This document shows, piece by piece, positions 38,764 through 50,154 of a DNA stretch of 64,000 bases (position 1 is the stretch's first letter; each line of letters opens with the position of its first letter). The stretch is from Rhodothermales bacterium (GTDB lineage Bacteria; Bacteroidota; Rhodothermia; Rhodothermales; Bin80). The DNA is taken from the NCBI GenBank assembly GCA_958296045.1, contig CATQHT010000002.1, forward strand, positions 310,001 through 374,000, given 5' to 3'. Made by a program: the position numbers and the translations under genes. The notes under the pieces are model-generated. The model made no database searches. It was not told the origin of the DNA and was given only the letters and a program-made list of their open reading frames with translations.

Positions 38764-41484
38764 ATGAACACCTCCGACCTGATTGGCGCACGGTCCTCCT
38801 TTGATACCGGCAGCGGCGCGGCCTGGATGTACCGCCTCGACCACTTGGAGCAGCTGGGGTATAGCCTCGATCGTCTGCCGTACACTGTACGCATTATGCT
38901 GGAATCGGTCCTACGCCAGTGCGATGGACGCGTAGTGACCGCTTCAGATGTTGATCGTCTGGCGCGTTACGATGCTAAGGCACCGGGTAAGGCGGAGGTG
39001 CCGTTCTCGCCAGCGCGCGTACTGCTGCAGGACTTTACTGGCGTGCCCGCCGTGGTGGACCTAGCGGCGATGCGCAGCGCCATGGCGCGTCAGGGAGGAG
39101 ACCCGTCGGCCATCAATCCGCGCGTGCCCGTACACCTAATTATCGACCACAGCGTTCAGGTGGACTACTATGGGATCCCGGAAGCGTTGCGCCTTAATTC
39201 CGAGTTTGAGTTTCGGCGCAACCGGGAGCGCTACGAGTTTCTCAAGTGGGGGCAGCACGCCTTTGACAACTTCCATGTGGTGCCGCCAGCGAGCGGCATT
39301 TGCCACCAGGTGAACCTGGAATACGTGGCCCGCTGCGTATGGACCAAGAAAGTCGGGCAGAGCACAATAGCGTTCCCTGACTCTCTGGTGGGCACGGATT
39401 CCCACACGACCATGATCAACGGTCTGGGCGTGATGGGGTGGGGCGTAGGTGGTATCGAAGCAGAGGCGGTAATGCTGGGACAGCCTGTCTTCATGCTGAT
39501 GCCCGAAGTAGTGGGCTTTCGTTTATCGGGGCAGCTGCCGCGCGGCGCCACCGCGACAGATCTTGTGTTGACTGTCACGCAGATACTGCGCCGGTACGGG
39601 GTTGTGGGCCGCTTTGTGGAGTTTTTCGGGCCCGGCGTGCGTGCCCTCAGCGTCCCAGACCGCGCCACCATCAGCAACATGTCGCCCGAGTACGGGGCCA
39701 CCATGGGCTTTTTTCCGGTGGACCAGGAGACGCTGGCGTTTCTTGCGCGCACCGGGCGCGATGCGTCGCTGATCCAGATGGTGGAGCGCTACACGAAAGA
39801 GCAGGGCCTGTTTCTAGAAGAAGAGCCCAAGGACTATCTGGATGTGGTCGAGCTGGACCTGAGCACGGTCGCCCCCAGCGTAGCGGGCCCCAAGAGGCCT
39901 CAGGACCGCATTCAGGTGCCAGCGCTGGGGGAGGCGTTTCGCAGGTCTTTCGCTGGCCCTTCGGGGCCGCAAGGGTTTGGGCGCGCGGCTGGGGAGCTCG
40001 CCCAGTCGGTGGCCTTGAACGGAGAGGACAGTCGCCCAGAGCGGATGTGCCATGGAGATGTTGTGATCGCCGCTATCACCAGCTGCACGAATACCAGCAA
40101 CCCGAGCGTGATGATCGGGGCAGGGCTTTTGGCCAAGAAGGCTGCCGAGCGCGGCCTCTTAGTCAAGCCTCACGTCAAGACAAGTCTGGCACCAGGCTCG
40201 CGCGTCGTGACGGAGTACTTGGAAGGCGCCGGCCTGCTACCCTACCTGGACCGGCTGGGCTTTAGCCTGGTAGGCTACGGGTGCACCACATGCATCGGTA
40301 ACTCAGGACCGCTGCCAGAGACGGTATCGGGTGCCATACGGGAGGGAAACCTCATCGTGGCGGGGGTGCTGTCTGGCAACAGAAACTTTGAGGGGCGCAT
40401 CCACAGCCTAGTGCAGGCCAACTACCTGGCGTCGCCGCCACTCGTGGTGGCCTATGCGTTGGCGGGCACGGTGGATATCGACCTCACGCGGGACCCGATA
40501 AGCCAGGACCCAGACGGTTGTGACGTGTTTTTGAGCGACCTGTGGCCAGCGGCCGAAGAGGTGCAGGAAGCCATAGATGCGGTGATCACGCCAGACATGT
40601 TTCTTAACGAGTACGGCGGCATTGAGGATTCCAACCCGACCTGGAACGAGATTGACATCCCACGTGGGGCCCTTTTCGCATGGCAGGACGAGTCAACGTA
40701 TGTCCGGGAGCCTCCGTTTTTCGAGGAGCTTTCGCGCGAGGCGCCTCCGGTGCTCCCCATCCGTGGGGCGCGCGTGCTGGTCAAGGCGGGAGACTCCACG
40801 ACTACGGATCATATCTCCCCCGCGGGTGCAATTCCGGCAGACGGGCCAGCCGGCTCCTACCTAATAGGGCGGAGCGTGAAGGTGCGCTCATTCAACTCGT
40901 ACGGTTCGCGTCGCGGCAATCATGAGGTTATGATGCGGGGCACGTTCGCTAACATCAGGATCAAGAATCAGCTGGTGCCAGGCACCGAGGGGGGCATCAC
41001 GCGCCTATTCTCAGGTGCGGAGGCGCACAACGGGGCCGTGATGCCGATCTATGACGCTGCCATGCGGTACAGGCAGGAAGGCATTCCGCTAGTGGTTTTG
41101 GGAGGTAAAGACTATGGTATGGGTTCCAGTCGCGACTGGGCGGCCAAAGGAACCATCCTCCTGGGTGTGAAGGCTGTCATCGTGGAAAGCTTTGAGCGTA
41201 TTCACAGGTCTAACCTGATTGGTATGGGCGTGCTGCCACTGGAATACGAGCCGGGTGTTACTGCGGCCACGCTTGGACTTGACGGTACGCAATTCTTCGA
41301 CGTCGAGATCGACGAGTCCATTAAGGCTCGCCAGCGCGTGCACGTAACCGCAACCCGTACCGATGGCTCAAGCGTGGCATTCTCTACTCGCTGCCGCCTG
41401 GATACGCCGGTGGAGGTGGAGTACTTCCGGCATGGCGGCATTTTGCACTACGTGCTGCGCGAATTCCTAGAGCGCGCAAAGTAG
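38764..41484 (+). CDS. acnA: Aconitate hydratase
   Basis: [94 protein letters not shown]. Confidence 0.97.
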   Translation: MNTSDLIGARSSFDTGSGAAWMYRLDHLEQLGYSLDRLPYTVRIMLESVLRQCDGRVVTASDVDRLARYDAKAPGKAEVPFSPARVLLQDFTGVPAVVDLAAMRSAMARQGGDPSAINPRVPVHLIIDHSVQVDYYGIPEALRLNSEFEFRRNRERYEFLKWGQHAFDNFHVVPPASGICHQVNLEYVARCVWTKKVGQSTIAFPDSLVGTDSHTTMINGLGVMGWGVGGIEAEAVMLGQPVFMLMPEVVGFRLSGQLPRGATATDLVLTVTQILRRYGVVGRFVEFFGPGVRALSVPDRATISNMSPEYGATMGFFPVDQETLAFLARTGRDASLIQMVERYTKEQGLFLEEEPKDYLDVVELDLSTVAPSVAGPKRPQDRIQVPALGEAFRRSFAGPSGPQGFGRAAGELAQSVALNGEDSRPERMCHGDVVIAAITSCTNTSNPSVMIGAGLLAKKAAERGLLVKPHVKTSLAPGSRVVTEYLEGAGLLPYLDRLGFSLVGYGCTTCIGNSGPLPETVSGAIREGNLIVAGVLSGNRNFEGRIHSLVQANYLASPPLVVAYALAGTVDIDLTRDPISQDPDGCDVFLSDLWPAAEEVQEAIDAVITPDMFLNEYGGIEDSNPTWNEIDIPRGALFAWQDESTYVREPPFFEELSREAPPVLPIRGARVLVKAGDSTTTDHISPAGAIPADGPAGSYLIGRSVKVRSFNSYGSRRGNHEVMMRGTFANIRIKNQLVPGTEGGITRLFSGAEAHNGAVMPIYDAAMRYRQEGIPLVVLGGKDYGMGSSRDWAAKGTILLGVKAVIVESFERIHRSNLIGMGVLPLEYEPGVTAATLGLDGTQFFDVEIDESIKARQRVHVTATRTDGSSVAFSTRCRLDTPVEVEYFRHGGILHYVLREFLERAK

Positions 41485-41499
41485 GAGCTTCAGCCATAT

Positions 41500-43089
41500 T
41501 CAGGGGCCGCTTCCGGCTGCACCCGGCGCTGACCCCCAGCCGCCACCTCCGGGAGTCTTGATGCGCAGCCGGTCGGTAGCGCCGAGTCGGCGTGTGAACT
41601 TTCCGGGCAACAGTTCCCGGGTTCCGCCTGCGCGTCGAAGCTCATTGGCGCCGCAGGCGCCCGCCACCCCGCCCGCCAGCCCCCAGGGGGCTACGTGCCG
41701 CCGTTCGCTCAGCATGGTGACGATGGCAGGGCGAAGGAGCTCGTATTCGCGGATCATGCCTTCGCCACCGGTGAATCTGCCTGTGCCGCCGGAACCCTCA
41801 CGCAGGCTGTATTCCCTGATACGCAGCGGAAACTGCATCTCCAAAGCTTCCACCGGTGTGTTGCGCGTATTGCTCATGTGCACATGCACCCCACTTAGGC
41901 CATCCGAGGTTGGCCCGGCGCCCATGCCCCCGCCCAACGTCTCGTAATAGGCATAGGGGTGCCCATGGATGTCGCGCCCCCCGATCGTGACGTTGTTCAT
42001 GGTGCCTTGGCTGGCTGCGGCTATGCGGTTGGGAAGCGCCTGGGCTAGCGCTCCTAGCGCTACATCGGTAATTCGCTGCGACGTTTCCACGTTGCCGCCG
42101 GCTACCGCGGCTCCATCGGTTGCATGGAGCAGGCACCCTTCGGGTGCGGTTACGGTTACGGGCGCGAAGCATCCGTCGTTGACGGGAATGTCGTCGGCCA
42201 CTAGGCACCGCACCACATAGTAGCACGCGCTGCACGTGACCGCGAGCACGGTATTGAGCGGTCCTTCCATCACGGGATCGGTCCCGGCAAAGTCAAAGGT
42301 GACTGCGTCGCCACCGATAGTGGCACACACCCGGATCACGGGAGTTCGGCCGCCGGGCAGCTCCAGGCAGTCTTCGAACGTGAATGTCCCATCGGGCCAC
42401 ATGGCAATGGCGGCCCGAGTCATGCGTTCGCTGTACTCCTTAAGGTGCATCGCGTACGCCTGCAACTCTTGGGGACCTGCATCCTGTATCAGGGCCTTGA
42501 GGCGACGTTCGCCCACTGCATGCGCAGCTCGCTGCGCTTCCAAGTCGCCGCGTCGCTCCTGCGGGGTACGCACATTGCGCAGGATAATGGACAACAGATC
42601 GGTGTTAACCTTGCCGCGCCGCACCAGCTTTACTGGAGGTATGATGATGCCTTCCTGGCAGAGCTCGGTCGACAGTGGCAGCGATCCGGGGCTCATGCCG
42701 CCCACATCGGCATGATGTGCACGCGACGCCACAAAGAAGATCGGCTCATTGCCTGCAAAGACCGGCGACACCATGGTGATATCCGGGAGATGGTTGCCCC
42801 CGGCGTAGGGATCATTGAGTGCGATCACATCGCCCTCGCACCAGTCGGGAAAAGCCTGCAACGCTGCCGCGCAACTTGCGGGCATGGCTCCCAGGTGTAC
42901 TGGAATGTGCGCGGCCTGCGCAACCATGGCGCCGGAGGCATCAAAGAGGGCGCACGAATAGTCCAGGCGCTCCTTGATGTTGGGCGAATACGCGGTGCGC
43001 CTCAGCGTAGCGCCCATCTCTTCGGCTACGCCGGCAAACCGGTGGCGGTAGACCTCGAGCAGGATGGGGTCAGGGGCATAGGCGGTCAC
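41500..43089 (-). CDS. Hydantoinase B / oxoprolinase family subunit
   Basis: HRFAGVAEEMGATLRRTAYSPNIKERLDYSCALFDA, NDPYAGGNHLPDITM, GRFTGGEGMIREYE. Confidence 0.93.
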   Translation of the reverse strand: MTAYAPDPILLEVYRHRFAGVAEEMGATLRRTAYSPNIKERLDYSCALFDASGAMVAQAAHIPVHLGAMPASCAAALQAFPDWCEGDVIALNDPYAGGNHLPDITMVSPVFAGNEPIFFVASRAHHADVGGMSPGSLPLSTELCQEGIIIPPVKLVRRGKVNTDLLSIILRNVRTPQERRGDLEAQRAAHAVGERRLKALIQDAGPQELQAYAMHLKEYSERMTRAAIAMWPDGTFTFEDCLELPGGRTPVIRVCATIGGDAVTFDFAGTDPVMEGPLNTVLAVTCSACYYVVRCLVADDIPVNDGCFAPVTVTAPEGCLLHATDGAAVAGGNVETSQRITDVALGALAQALPNRIAAASQGTMNNVTIGGRDIHGHPYAYYETLGGGMGAGPTSDGLSGVHVHMSNTRNTPVEALEMQFPLRIREYSLREGSGGTGRFTGGEGMIREYELLRPAIVTMLSERRHVAPWGLAGGVAGACGANELRRAGGTRELLPGKFTRRLGATDRLRIKTPGGGGWGSAPGAAGSGP

Positions 43090-45113
43090 GGGTCGTCCTT
43101 ATCTAATGCCGGAATGCGTTGTATGATGGCGTTCAGATCTTTGTCAATCCGAGCAGTCCATCCATGCCTGAGCAGTATGGTGGTGTCGTACTGAAAAATG
43201 AGCGCCGGTCCCTTCAACAGGTGTCCGGGCCTTAGCAGGTTCCGTTCATAACAGGGTACCGTTTCGGGTCTGACACGCCGCATACACACAGACCGCCAGT
43301 TCGTTGGGCGCAAGGTGTCGGTTGTGGAAGGACGGACCTCCATGCGCGCATCGTTGGAATAGCCGCTGGGGATGCTACCTCTGATACGCACAGCAACGCA
43401 TTCGACGGCGCGCTCTTTTGCTTGGTACCCATAGCGCTGGCTATGTGCTGCGTGGAACGCCCCCACGCTCGCATCCAGGTGCTGCGTGCTGACGGGCAGG
43501 CCTAGTGGAACCTCTATCTCGTAGCTCTGCCCCGCATAGCGAAGGTCAAGGGATGCCAGGAGCTGAGGAGTACCGGGCAGGGCAGCCACGACTCTGTGGC
43601 GCAGAGCGCTAACATGCTGTTTAAGGGGCGCCAGATCCTTAGCCAAGGCGGCTGTGGGTCGCACGAGTGCTTGAGAGGCATCGAAGGTGATGTCGGCTAG
43701 CACCAACCCCAGCGCGCTGAGTACTCCAGGAAGACGTGGCACGACGATGCGGCGCACCCCTAGGGCCTCGGCAAGTTCACAGGCATGTAACGGTCCGGCG
43801 CCGCCAAAGGGGACGAGCGTGTAGCGGCGCGGGTCATGTCCCTGTTCTACCGACACTCGCCGAAGAGCCCGTTCCATCGTCGCGTTAGCTACGCGGATCA
43901 CGCCCATAGCGGTGGCTTCCGCTCCCATCCCGAGCGGCGCGCCCAGGCGCGCCAGCGCTGCGCGGGTGTTTTTCAAGGCACCTGAAGTATCAGGGAGAAA
44001 GCGGTATGGATCCAGGCTCCCTAGCACTACGTGGGCATCGGTGACGGTGACCTGGCGTCCGCCACGGCCGTAGCACACCGGCCCTGGGACCGCACCGGCG
44101 CTCATGGGACCTACGCGCAGCGCGCCGCCGCTATCAACACGGGCGATGCTGCCGCCTCCTGCACCCACCGTATGGATATCTACGGAGGGAAGCTTGAGCG
44201 GAAGGCCGCCGATCTCGCTTTCAGCGGTTCGGGGAATGTCCCCCGGACACAAAGCCACATCCGTGCTGGTGCCCCCCATATCGAACGTGATGATGCGGGG
44301 CGAGTCCGTATTTAGCGCGGCTTGTGCCACTTTGAAGGCGCCTACGACGCCCCCGGCAGGGCCGCTGAGCACCAGCCGGACAGGCTGGCGCGCCGCATGA
44401 GCGACGTCGATCGTGCCGCCACTGGATTGCATCACCCACACCTTGCGTCCGCCGACAGCAGCAGCCAGATGCTCAAGGTACCGGCTGACCAGGGGTTGCA
44501 CATAGGCGTTGATGACCGTGGTGGCCGTGCGCTCGTATTCCCGGTATTCCGGCAGAAGCTCAACGCTGAGCGACAAGCGCACCGACGGCACCAAAGCACG
44601 CAGCACCTGGGCCGCTTGGCGTTCATGGGATTCGTTAAAGAAGGAGAACAGAAAGACGACGGCAAGACTTTCCGCTCCGCATGCCGAGATGGCTTGCGCC
44701 ACCTGGTGCAGCTCATTCACGTCAAGCGGCTGCAGCACCTGGCCTTTGGCGTCTACCCGTTCACGCACGGTGAAGCGTCGATCGCGTGGCACCAGCTCCG
44801 CAGGACGCTCCTGGCTTAGCCGATAAAGGTGGGGCCTATGCTGGCGGCCTATCGCAAGCACATCTCTGAATCCAGCCGTCGTTAAGAGCGCGGTCCTGGC
44901 GCCGCGCCGCTCCAGTAAGGCATTGGTGGCCGTGGTGGTGCCGTGAACGATGACAGCGCGTGGACTGACGCCCACAGAGCGTAATCCCTGTGCCACGGCC
45001 TGACTCTGATCCTGAGCTGTGGTGGGTACCTTGAGTACGCGCAAGGTCGGTCCGTCCATATAGACGAAGTCCGTAAACGTGCCACCGACATCAATGCCTA
45101 CCAGCTCAGCCAC
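43086..45113 (-). CDS. Hydantoinase A / oxoprolinase family subunit
   Basis: VGIDVGGTFTDFVYMDG, VIVHGTTTATNALLERRGARTALLTT, MGGTSTDVALC, PFGGAGPLHACELAEALG. 4-nt overlap with the downstream gene. Confidence 0.94.
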   Translation of the reverse strand: MAELVGIDVGGTFTDFVYMDGPTLRVLKVPTTAQDQSQAVAQGLRSVGVSPRAVIVHGTTTATNALLERRGARTALLTTAGFRDVLAIGRQHRPHLYRLSQERPAELVPRDRRFTVRERVDAKGQVLQPLDVNELHQVAQAISACGAESLAVVFLFSFFNESHERQAAQVLRALVPSVRLSLSVELLPEYREYERTATTVINAYVQPLVSRYLEHLAAAVGGRKVWVMQSSGGTIDVAHAARQPVRLVLSGPAGGVVGAFKVAQAALNTDSPRIITFDMGGTSTDVALCPGDIPRTAESEIGGLPLKLPSVDIHTVGAGGGSIARVDSGGALRVGPMSAGAVPGPVCYGRGGRQVTVTDAHVVLGSLDPYRFLPDTSGALKNTRAALARLGAPLGMGAEATAMGVIRVANATMERALRRVSVEQGHDPRRYTLVPFGGAGPLHACELAEALGVRRIVVPRLPGVLSALGLVLADITFDASQALVRPTAALAKDLAPLKQHVSALRHRVVAALPGTPQLLASLDLRYAGQSYEIEVPLGLPVSTQHLDASVGAFHAAHSQRYGYQAKERAVECVAVRIRGSIPSGYSNDARMEVRPSTTDTLRPTNWRSVCMRRVRPETVPCYERNLLRPGHLLKGPALIFQYDTTILLRHGWTARIDKDLNAIIQRIPALDKDDP

Positions 45114-45148
45114 GCTGCGATTTTCTAAGGGGCGCCGTCAATAAAGGA

Positions 45149-45895
45149 TCAGTTCGAAGTCTGACGAAGCTGGCGCAGCACATGGCGGGAGCGCTCTGGA
45201 TACGCTTCAGCCACATGAAAGCGTACATAGTTGGAAACAACATCGGACACTTCCTCCAGGGCGTTGGGGGCCAGGGTTGCCACCACATCAAGCTTAGCGC
45301 GCGTCAAGATAGCAAAGGTACGCAGTGCCACCCGCGAGGCGCGAAGGGTATGGGCAGGCGCGTCGTCCATTTCAGCCATGATGCACCCGTCGTCCAGGCG
45401 AAGGAATCCACCGCTGCTGGGCAGCGTGCGTACGGCTTCGCGTTCGAAGGCGGGAGCAAAGCCTAGCGCCGTCGCTAACTGCATCTCGTAATGGAGCTGG
45501 AGCAGCGCAGCGCTGGTGTGTGGACCTCGCAGTCGCGCCAGCGTCTGTACCAGGAGGTCATATACGTGGGGCAGGGGCTCTTCGTCCTGCAGGAGGGCTC
45601 CGGTCAATTCGACCGTACGCAGACCGGCAGCCAGCCGGCCCAGGTCGTCCATCCTTGAGACAAACGTATGGGCACACTCTGACAGCGTCTGCAGCGTGCG
45701 GGTTGGGCGCCAGTACAGCACTGCCTCAATGACAGAGAGCACCTGCAAGGTGGATCCAAAGCGGCTCTTTGGAAGACGAGATCCCTTCGCGATCGCGGAC
45801 ATCTTGCCCTTTTTGCGCGTGAAGAGCGTCACGATGCGACTGGTTTCGCCGTAAGGCATCGAGCGAATCACGACCGCCTCGGTCCTTATAATCAT
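45149..45895 (-). CDS. recO: DNA repair protein RecO
   Basis: MIIRTEAVVIRSMPYGETSRIVTLFTRKKGKMSAIAKGSRLPKSRFGSTLQ... Confidence 0.9.
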   Translation of the reverse strand: MIIRTEAVVIRSMPYGETSRIVTLFTRKKGKMSAIAKGSRLPKSRFGSTLQVLSVIEAVLYWRPTRTLQTLSECAHTFVSRMDDLGRLAAGLRTVELTGALLQDEEPLPHVYDLLVQTLARLRGPHTSAALLQLHYEMQLATALGFAPAFEREAVRTLPSSGGFLRLDDGCIMAEMDDAPAHTLRASRVALRTFAILTRAKLDVVATLAPNALEEVSDVVSNYVRFHVAEAYPERSRHVLRQLRQTSN

Positions 45896-46012
45896 ACGTC
45901 AGAAGAGTGCTAAGACCTATAGTACGCAATAGTACCCCGCCCACGCTCATCGGGGTGGGCCGCGCGAATTGTGTATTTTGCTAAGCTACACTCTGGCTTC
46001 TATAAGAAAATC

Positions 46013-49000
46013 ATGCTTCGCCAGTTCTTCGGTTGTGCTCTTTTCCTGCTCCTTTTGCCGCTGCCATCGGCCATCAAGGCGCAGGAAGCTGTCTATGATA
46101 CCACACTGTTGCGGGCGCTGGAGTATCGGAGTGTGGGCCCCTATCGAGGCGGTCGTTCTGCTGCTGTGGCGGGCGTTCCGGGACGTCCCATGCTGGCGTA
46201 TTTCGGTGCCACTGGCGGTGGCGTGTGGCGTTCGACGACAGGCGGTGCCACCTGGCAGAACATCTCTGACAGCTACTTTGGTGGCTCCATCGGTGCGGTA
46301 GCGGTCAGCACCTGGGATCCGAACGTCATCTATGTGGGAGGCGGAGAAAAGACCGTGCGCGGCAATGTTTCTCACGGGTACGGCATGTACAAGTCCCTGG
46401 ATGCTGGTAAGTCATGGAATTTTATTGGCCTTGGGGATTCTCATCGTATACCGCGCATCCGGATACACCCGAGGAACCCGGATCTGGTCTATGTCGCGGT
46501 GATGGGGCACCTGTCGGGCCCTAACGAAGAGCGAGGCATCTTTCGAAGCACCGATGGCGGTGATACTTGGGAGAAGGTGCTGTACATCAACGACGAGGTC
46601 GGCTTCGTGGACTTGGCGATGGATCCTTCCAACGCGCGCGTGCTGTATGCCAGTGCGTGGCGTGTCATCCGCACGCCGTACAGCCTCGAGAGTGGCGGGC
46701 CCGGTTCCGGCATTTGGAAATCTACAGACGGCGGCGATTCCTGGGAGGAGATTACTGGCCAGGATAACGGTCTGCCCGAGGGAACGCTGGGCATTAGCGG
46801 GGTAGCGATTTCGCCGGTCAATCCGAACCGGGTTTTTGCGATAATAGAGGCGGACGAGGGGGGTGTATTCCGCTCTGATGACGGAGGGACTTCCTGGCGT
46901 CGGATTAACAGTGACCGCAGCCTGCGGCAGCGTGCCTGGTACTACACGCGGATCTATGCTGACGTGGAGAACGAGGATGTCGTCTATGTCTTGAATGTCC
47001 GGTTTTGGCGCTCCAAGGATGGGGGCCGCACATACGAGAGCATCTCTACGCCACACGGTGACCACCACGACCTGTGGATCGATCCTGAGGACAGCCGCCA
47101 CCTTATTATTGCCGATGACGGTGGCGCCCAGGTCACCTTTGATGGTGGCCGTAACTGGAGTACCTACTACAACCAGCCTACGGCGCAGTTTTATCGGGTA
47201 GCGACCGACAATCATTTTCCATACCGTATCTACGGTGCGCAGCAGGACAACTCGACCGTGCGCATCTTGCATACGTCCAATGGCCGCAACGAGCGTGATT
47301 GGGAGCCGACCGCAGGAGGTGAGAGCGGCTGGCTTGCGCCCTCACTGGACAACCCTGAAATTGTATTCGGAGGTTCGTATGGTGGATTCCTTACGCGGGT
47401 CAACCACGACACGGGCGAGCGTCGGGCGGTGAATGTGTACCCCGACAATCCTATGGGCCATGGCGCGGAGGGCATGAAGGTCCGGTTTCAATGGAACTTC
47501 CCGATCCTATTTTCGCAGCATGATTCGGGCGTGTTGTACACCGCTGGCAATCACCTTTTCAAGTCCACCAACGAGGGGCAGTCGTGGGAGATTCTCAGCC
47601 CCGACCTGACGCGCGCTGATTCGTCGAAGCTGGGGCCCAGTGGCGGGCCGATCACCAAGGACAATACGGGGGTGGAGTATTACGCCACGATCTTTGCATT
47701 GGCAGAGAGCGCACACGATCCGCAGGTGCTTTGGGTTGGCTCTGATGACGGGTTGGTACATGTAACGCGTGATGGTGGTGCCACATGGACCGATGTGACG
47801 CCAAAGGGCATGCCCGAATGGATGATGGTCAATGATTTGGTGGCCCACCCTTTTGAGGGTGGTGGCGTCTATATGGCTGGCACGCGGTACAAGCTTGACG
47901 ATTTTGCGCCGTACTTGTACAGGACAGAGGACTACGGAGAGACGTGGGCGGAGATTGCGGCTGGCATTGATCGGCAGCATTTCACGCGTGCCATCCAGCC
48001 AGACCCTGTGCGGCCGGGGCTGCTTTATGTGGGCACAGAAAGCGGTATGTACGTGTCTTTTGATGACGGGGCGCGTTGGACATCGTTTCAGCGCAACCTG
48101 CCGGTGGTGCCCATTACGGATCTGGCGTGGAAGGATCACGATCTGGTGGTCGCCACCCAAGGCCGTTCATTCTGGGTCATGGACGATGTGTCGCTTTTGC
48201 ACCAGTTGTCCGATGAGGTGGCTGCGAGCGCTATGTGGTTGTTTGAGCCGCAGCCGCTGGTGCGGGGTGCGGGAAGCAGCGTAGTGCTCCGGTACTATCT
48301 GAAGGAGGAGCCGGCGGATTCGGCAGCGGTGATGCTACGAATTCTGGAGGAGGACGGCACCATCATAAAGAGCTTTGACCAGGAGCGTCTAAATGCTCGA
48401 GCTGGTGCTCAGAGTTTCCGGTGGAATACGCGGTATGAGGATGCCGAGAGCTTTGAGGGGCTCATCATGTGGAGTGGTAGCGTGCAGGGGCCGCGTGCGG
48501 TGCCGGGTCGGTACCGCGCACGGTTGGTGGCCAATGGCGACTCGGTGGAGGTGCCTTTTGAGATTCAGATTGATCCGCGCGCCATGTCAGATGTTGCCGA
48601 CCTTAAGGCGCAGTTCGAGTTCCTTAGTGGTGTGCGCGACAAACTTAGTGAGACCCATCGCGCCATCAAGAAGATTCGGAGCGTTCGTAGCATGGCACGC
48701 GATCTGGCCATGCGCACCGATGCGTCAGAGGAGGTGAAGGCGGCTGCCGACAGTCTTGTGCAGCAGCTGACCGTGATTGAGGAGGTGCTATACCAGACGA
48801 AGAATCAGAGCCGCCAGGATCCTCTCAATTTCCCGATCCGCCTGAACAATAAGCTTGCCGCGGTAGCCTCTAACGTTTCCATTGGGGACTATCGGCCTAC
48901 GGATCAGGCGATCGCAGTCCGTGACGATCTAACCGCGAGGATAGATGCAGAGTTAGCAAACCTGCATGCGCTGTTGGGTGCTGCGGTGCCAGCGCTGAAT

Positions 49001-49054
49001 GAGATGATTCGAGCTGCCGATATGCCAGCCATATTCCTGGACCCAGAAGAATGA
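46013..49054 (+). CDS. Secreted BNR/sortilin-like beta-propeller protein (1013 aa from the internal ATG)
   Basis: Signal peptide MLRQFFGCALFLLLLPLPSAIKAQE; repeated 'GVWRSTTGGATWQN', 'GIFRSTDGGDTWEK', 'GIWKSTDGGDSWEE', 'GVFRSDDGGTSWRR' BNR motifs. Confidence 0.9.
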   Translation: MLRQFFGCALFLLLLPLPSAIKAQEAVYDTTLLRALEYRSVGPYRGGRSAAVAGVPGRPMLAYFGATGGGVWRSTTGGATWQNISDSYFGGSIGAVAVSTWDPNVIYVGGGEKTVRGNVSHGYGMYKSLDAGKSWNFIGLGDSHRIPRIRIHPRNPDLVYVAVMGHLSGPNEERGIFRSTDGGDTWEKVLYINDEVGFVDLAMDPSNARVLYASAWRVIRTPYSLESGGPGSGIWKSTDGGDSWEEITGQDNGLPEGTLGISGVAISPVNPNRVFAIIEADEGGVFRSDDGGTSWRRINSDRSLRQRAWYYTRIYADVENEDVVYVLNVRFWRSKDGGRTYESISTPHGDHHDLWIDPEDSRHLIIADDGGAQVTFDGGRNWSTYYNQPTAQFYRVATDNHFPYRIYGAQQDNSTVRILHTSNGRNERDWEPTAGGESGWLAPSLDNPEIVFGGSYGGFLTRVNHDTGERRAVNVYPDNPMGHGAEGMKVRFQWNFPILFSQHDSGVLYTAGNHLFKSTNEGQSWEILSPDLTRADSSKLGPSGGPITKDNTGVEYYATIFALAESAHDPQVLWVGSDDGLVHVTRDGGATWTDVTPKGMPEWMMVNDLVAHPFEGGGVYMAGTRYKLDDFAPYLYRTEDYGETWAEIAAGIDRQHFTRAIQPDPVRPGLLYVGTESGMYVSFDDGARWTSFQRNLPVVPITDLAWKDHDLVVATQGRSFWVMDDVSLLHQLSDEVAASAMWLFEPQPLVRGAGSSVVLRYYLKEEPADSAAVMLRILEEDGTIIKSFDQERLNARAGAQSFRWNTRYEDAESFEGLIMWSGSVQGPRAVPGRYRARLVANGDSVEVPFEIQIDPRAMSDVADLKAQFEFLSGVRDKLSETHRAIKKIRSVRSMARDLAMRTDASEEVKAAADSLVQQLTVIEEVLYQTKNQSRQDPLNFPIRLNNKLAAVASNVSIGDYRPTDQAIAVRDDLTARIDAELANLHALLGAAVPALNEMIRAADMPAIFLDPEE

Positions 49055-49598
49055 TCGCATTGCGTCCCTTAGGGCAATCTCAGCTCATTCACCGTTGGGT
49101 TGTGCAGGAGGCTGGCCCTTGGGAGAGGAGCGACGTGCGTGTACTGGTCCGCTGTGTACCCGCCAGCGTGCGGTTGCCTCCGATCTGAAACGCTGCAGGC
49201 CCGGGAGCTGGACCGTTCGACCACCTTGGCGCTTGCCCGTAGTGTGCAGCAATTCCTGGCGCGGATGGTAGAAGAAGGCAAGACGCCATATCCATCACGG
49301 AGCCTCAGCACCTGATTCGACTCCTGATTAGTGAAGTACGCACGGGTAAGACAGACATCACGGTGTGCCGTTGCATACCACTTCCCTGCGCCATGTTCCG
49401 GTCCGCCTTTGCGCTTGCGCGACAGTGCCACGGACTTTTTTGATTCCTCGTTGTGGTCAAGGCATGCATAGCACTGGGTATCGGACAGTGATTGTAACAC
49501 GCCCGACCAACGAATAATCGTGAACCCTCAGTGCCTGGTGCCCACAGCGCCCGACGGGCAGCTCAGGGTGGGCCGACTTGTAGGGAGTCCGCCAAGCT

Positions 49599-50111
49599 TC
49601 ACGGATAATTGGCGCGAATCCGAATCGCTTCCTCCACCACATTGGCCAAGTGGTTCTTTATCCAGCTGTAGCATTGCCTGCTGTCGTATCCCACCGGGTC
49701 ATAGCATTTCACGACAGAGGACAGAGAGTGCTGGTACCCGTATTGATCGGGGACGGTGAAGTCTTGAAAAGGGTTACGACCCATCCAGGATTGATTGCGG
49801 TCCTGATCAAGGAGTTTGTGTATGTGGATGCCAGCTAACCCCTTCCCTAGCTGCCAGGACTTCTTGATCTCATAATCGATCCAGTGCCGCCCTGCGGTCC
49901 ATGCGCCGACCAACACCAGCGTACATGAACGGTACTTCATTTGGTCGTTGATCCATTCCTTGATCGCCTTGTCTCCGCCCCTTTTCACGTCCTCCCACTG
50001 GTTGTCTGTCGCTGGGCGGTTTCCCTCGACCACACCGATGTTTCGCACAGTCGCTGCGCGCCAGCTATCGGCCGCATAATGAAAGCTGTAGAATACCCTG
50101 CGTCTGATCAT
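49599..50111 (-). CDS. ThsB-like TIR-domain protein (DUF1863 / MTH538 type)
   Basis: MIRRRVFYSFHYAADSWRAATVRNIGVVEGNRPATDNQWEDVKRGGDKAIKEWINDQMKYRSCTLVLVGAWTAGRHWIDYEIKKSWQLGKGLAGIHIHKL. Confidence 0.85.
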   Translation of the reverse strand: MIRRRVFYSFHYAADSWRAATVRNIGVVEGNRPATDNQWEDVKRGGDKAIKEWINDQMKYRSCTLVLVGAWTAGRHWIDYEIKKSWQLGKGLAGIHIHKLLDQDRNQSWMGRNPFQDFTVPDQYGYQHSLSSVVKCYDPVGYDSRQCYSWIKNHLANVVEEAIRIRANYP

Positions 50112-50154
50112 TCTCCAAATGGTGCGCAATAAGTGATGCAGATCGTCAGCACGG

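Noticed and set aside
39438-40265. 275-aa ORF on the same strand inside acnA
   Set aside because: Shadow frame of a well-supported aconitase gene in high-GC DNA; composition is Arg/Gly/Ala-rich with no domain.
46412-48160. Antisense ORFs of 286 and 217 aa within the BNR-repeat gene
   Set aside because: Opposite-strand shadows of a strongly coding sequence with clear BNR repeats.
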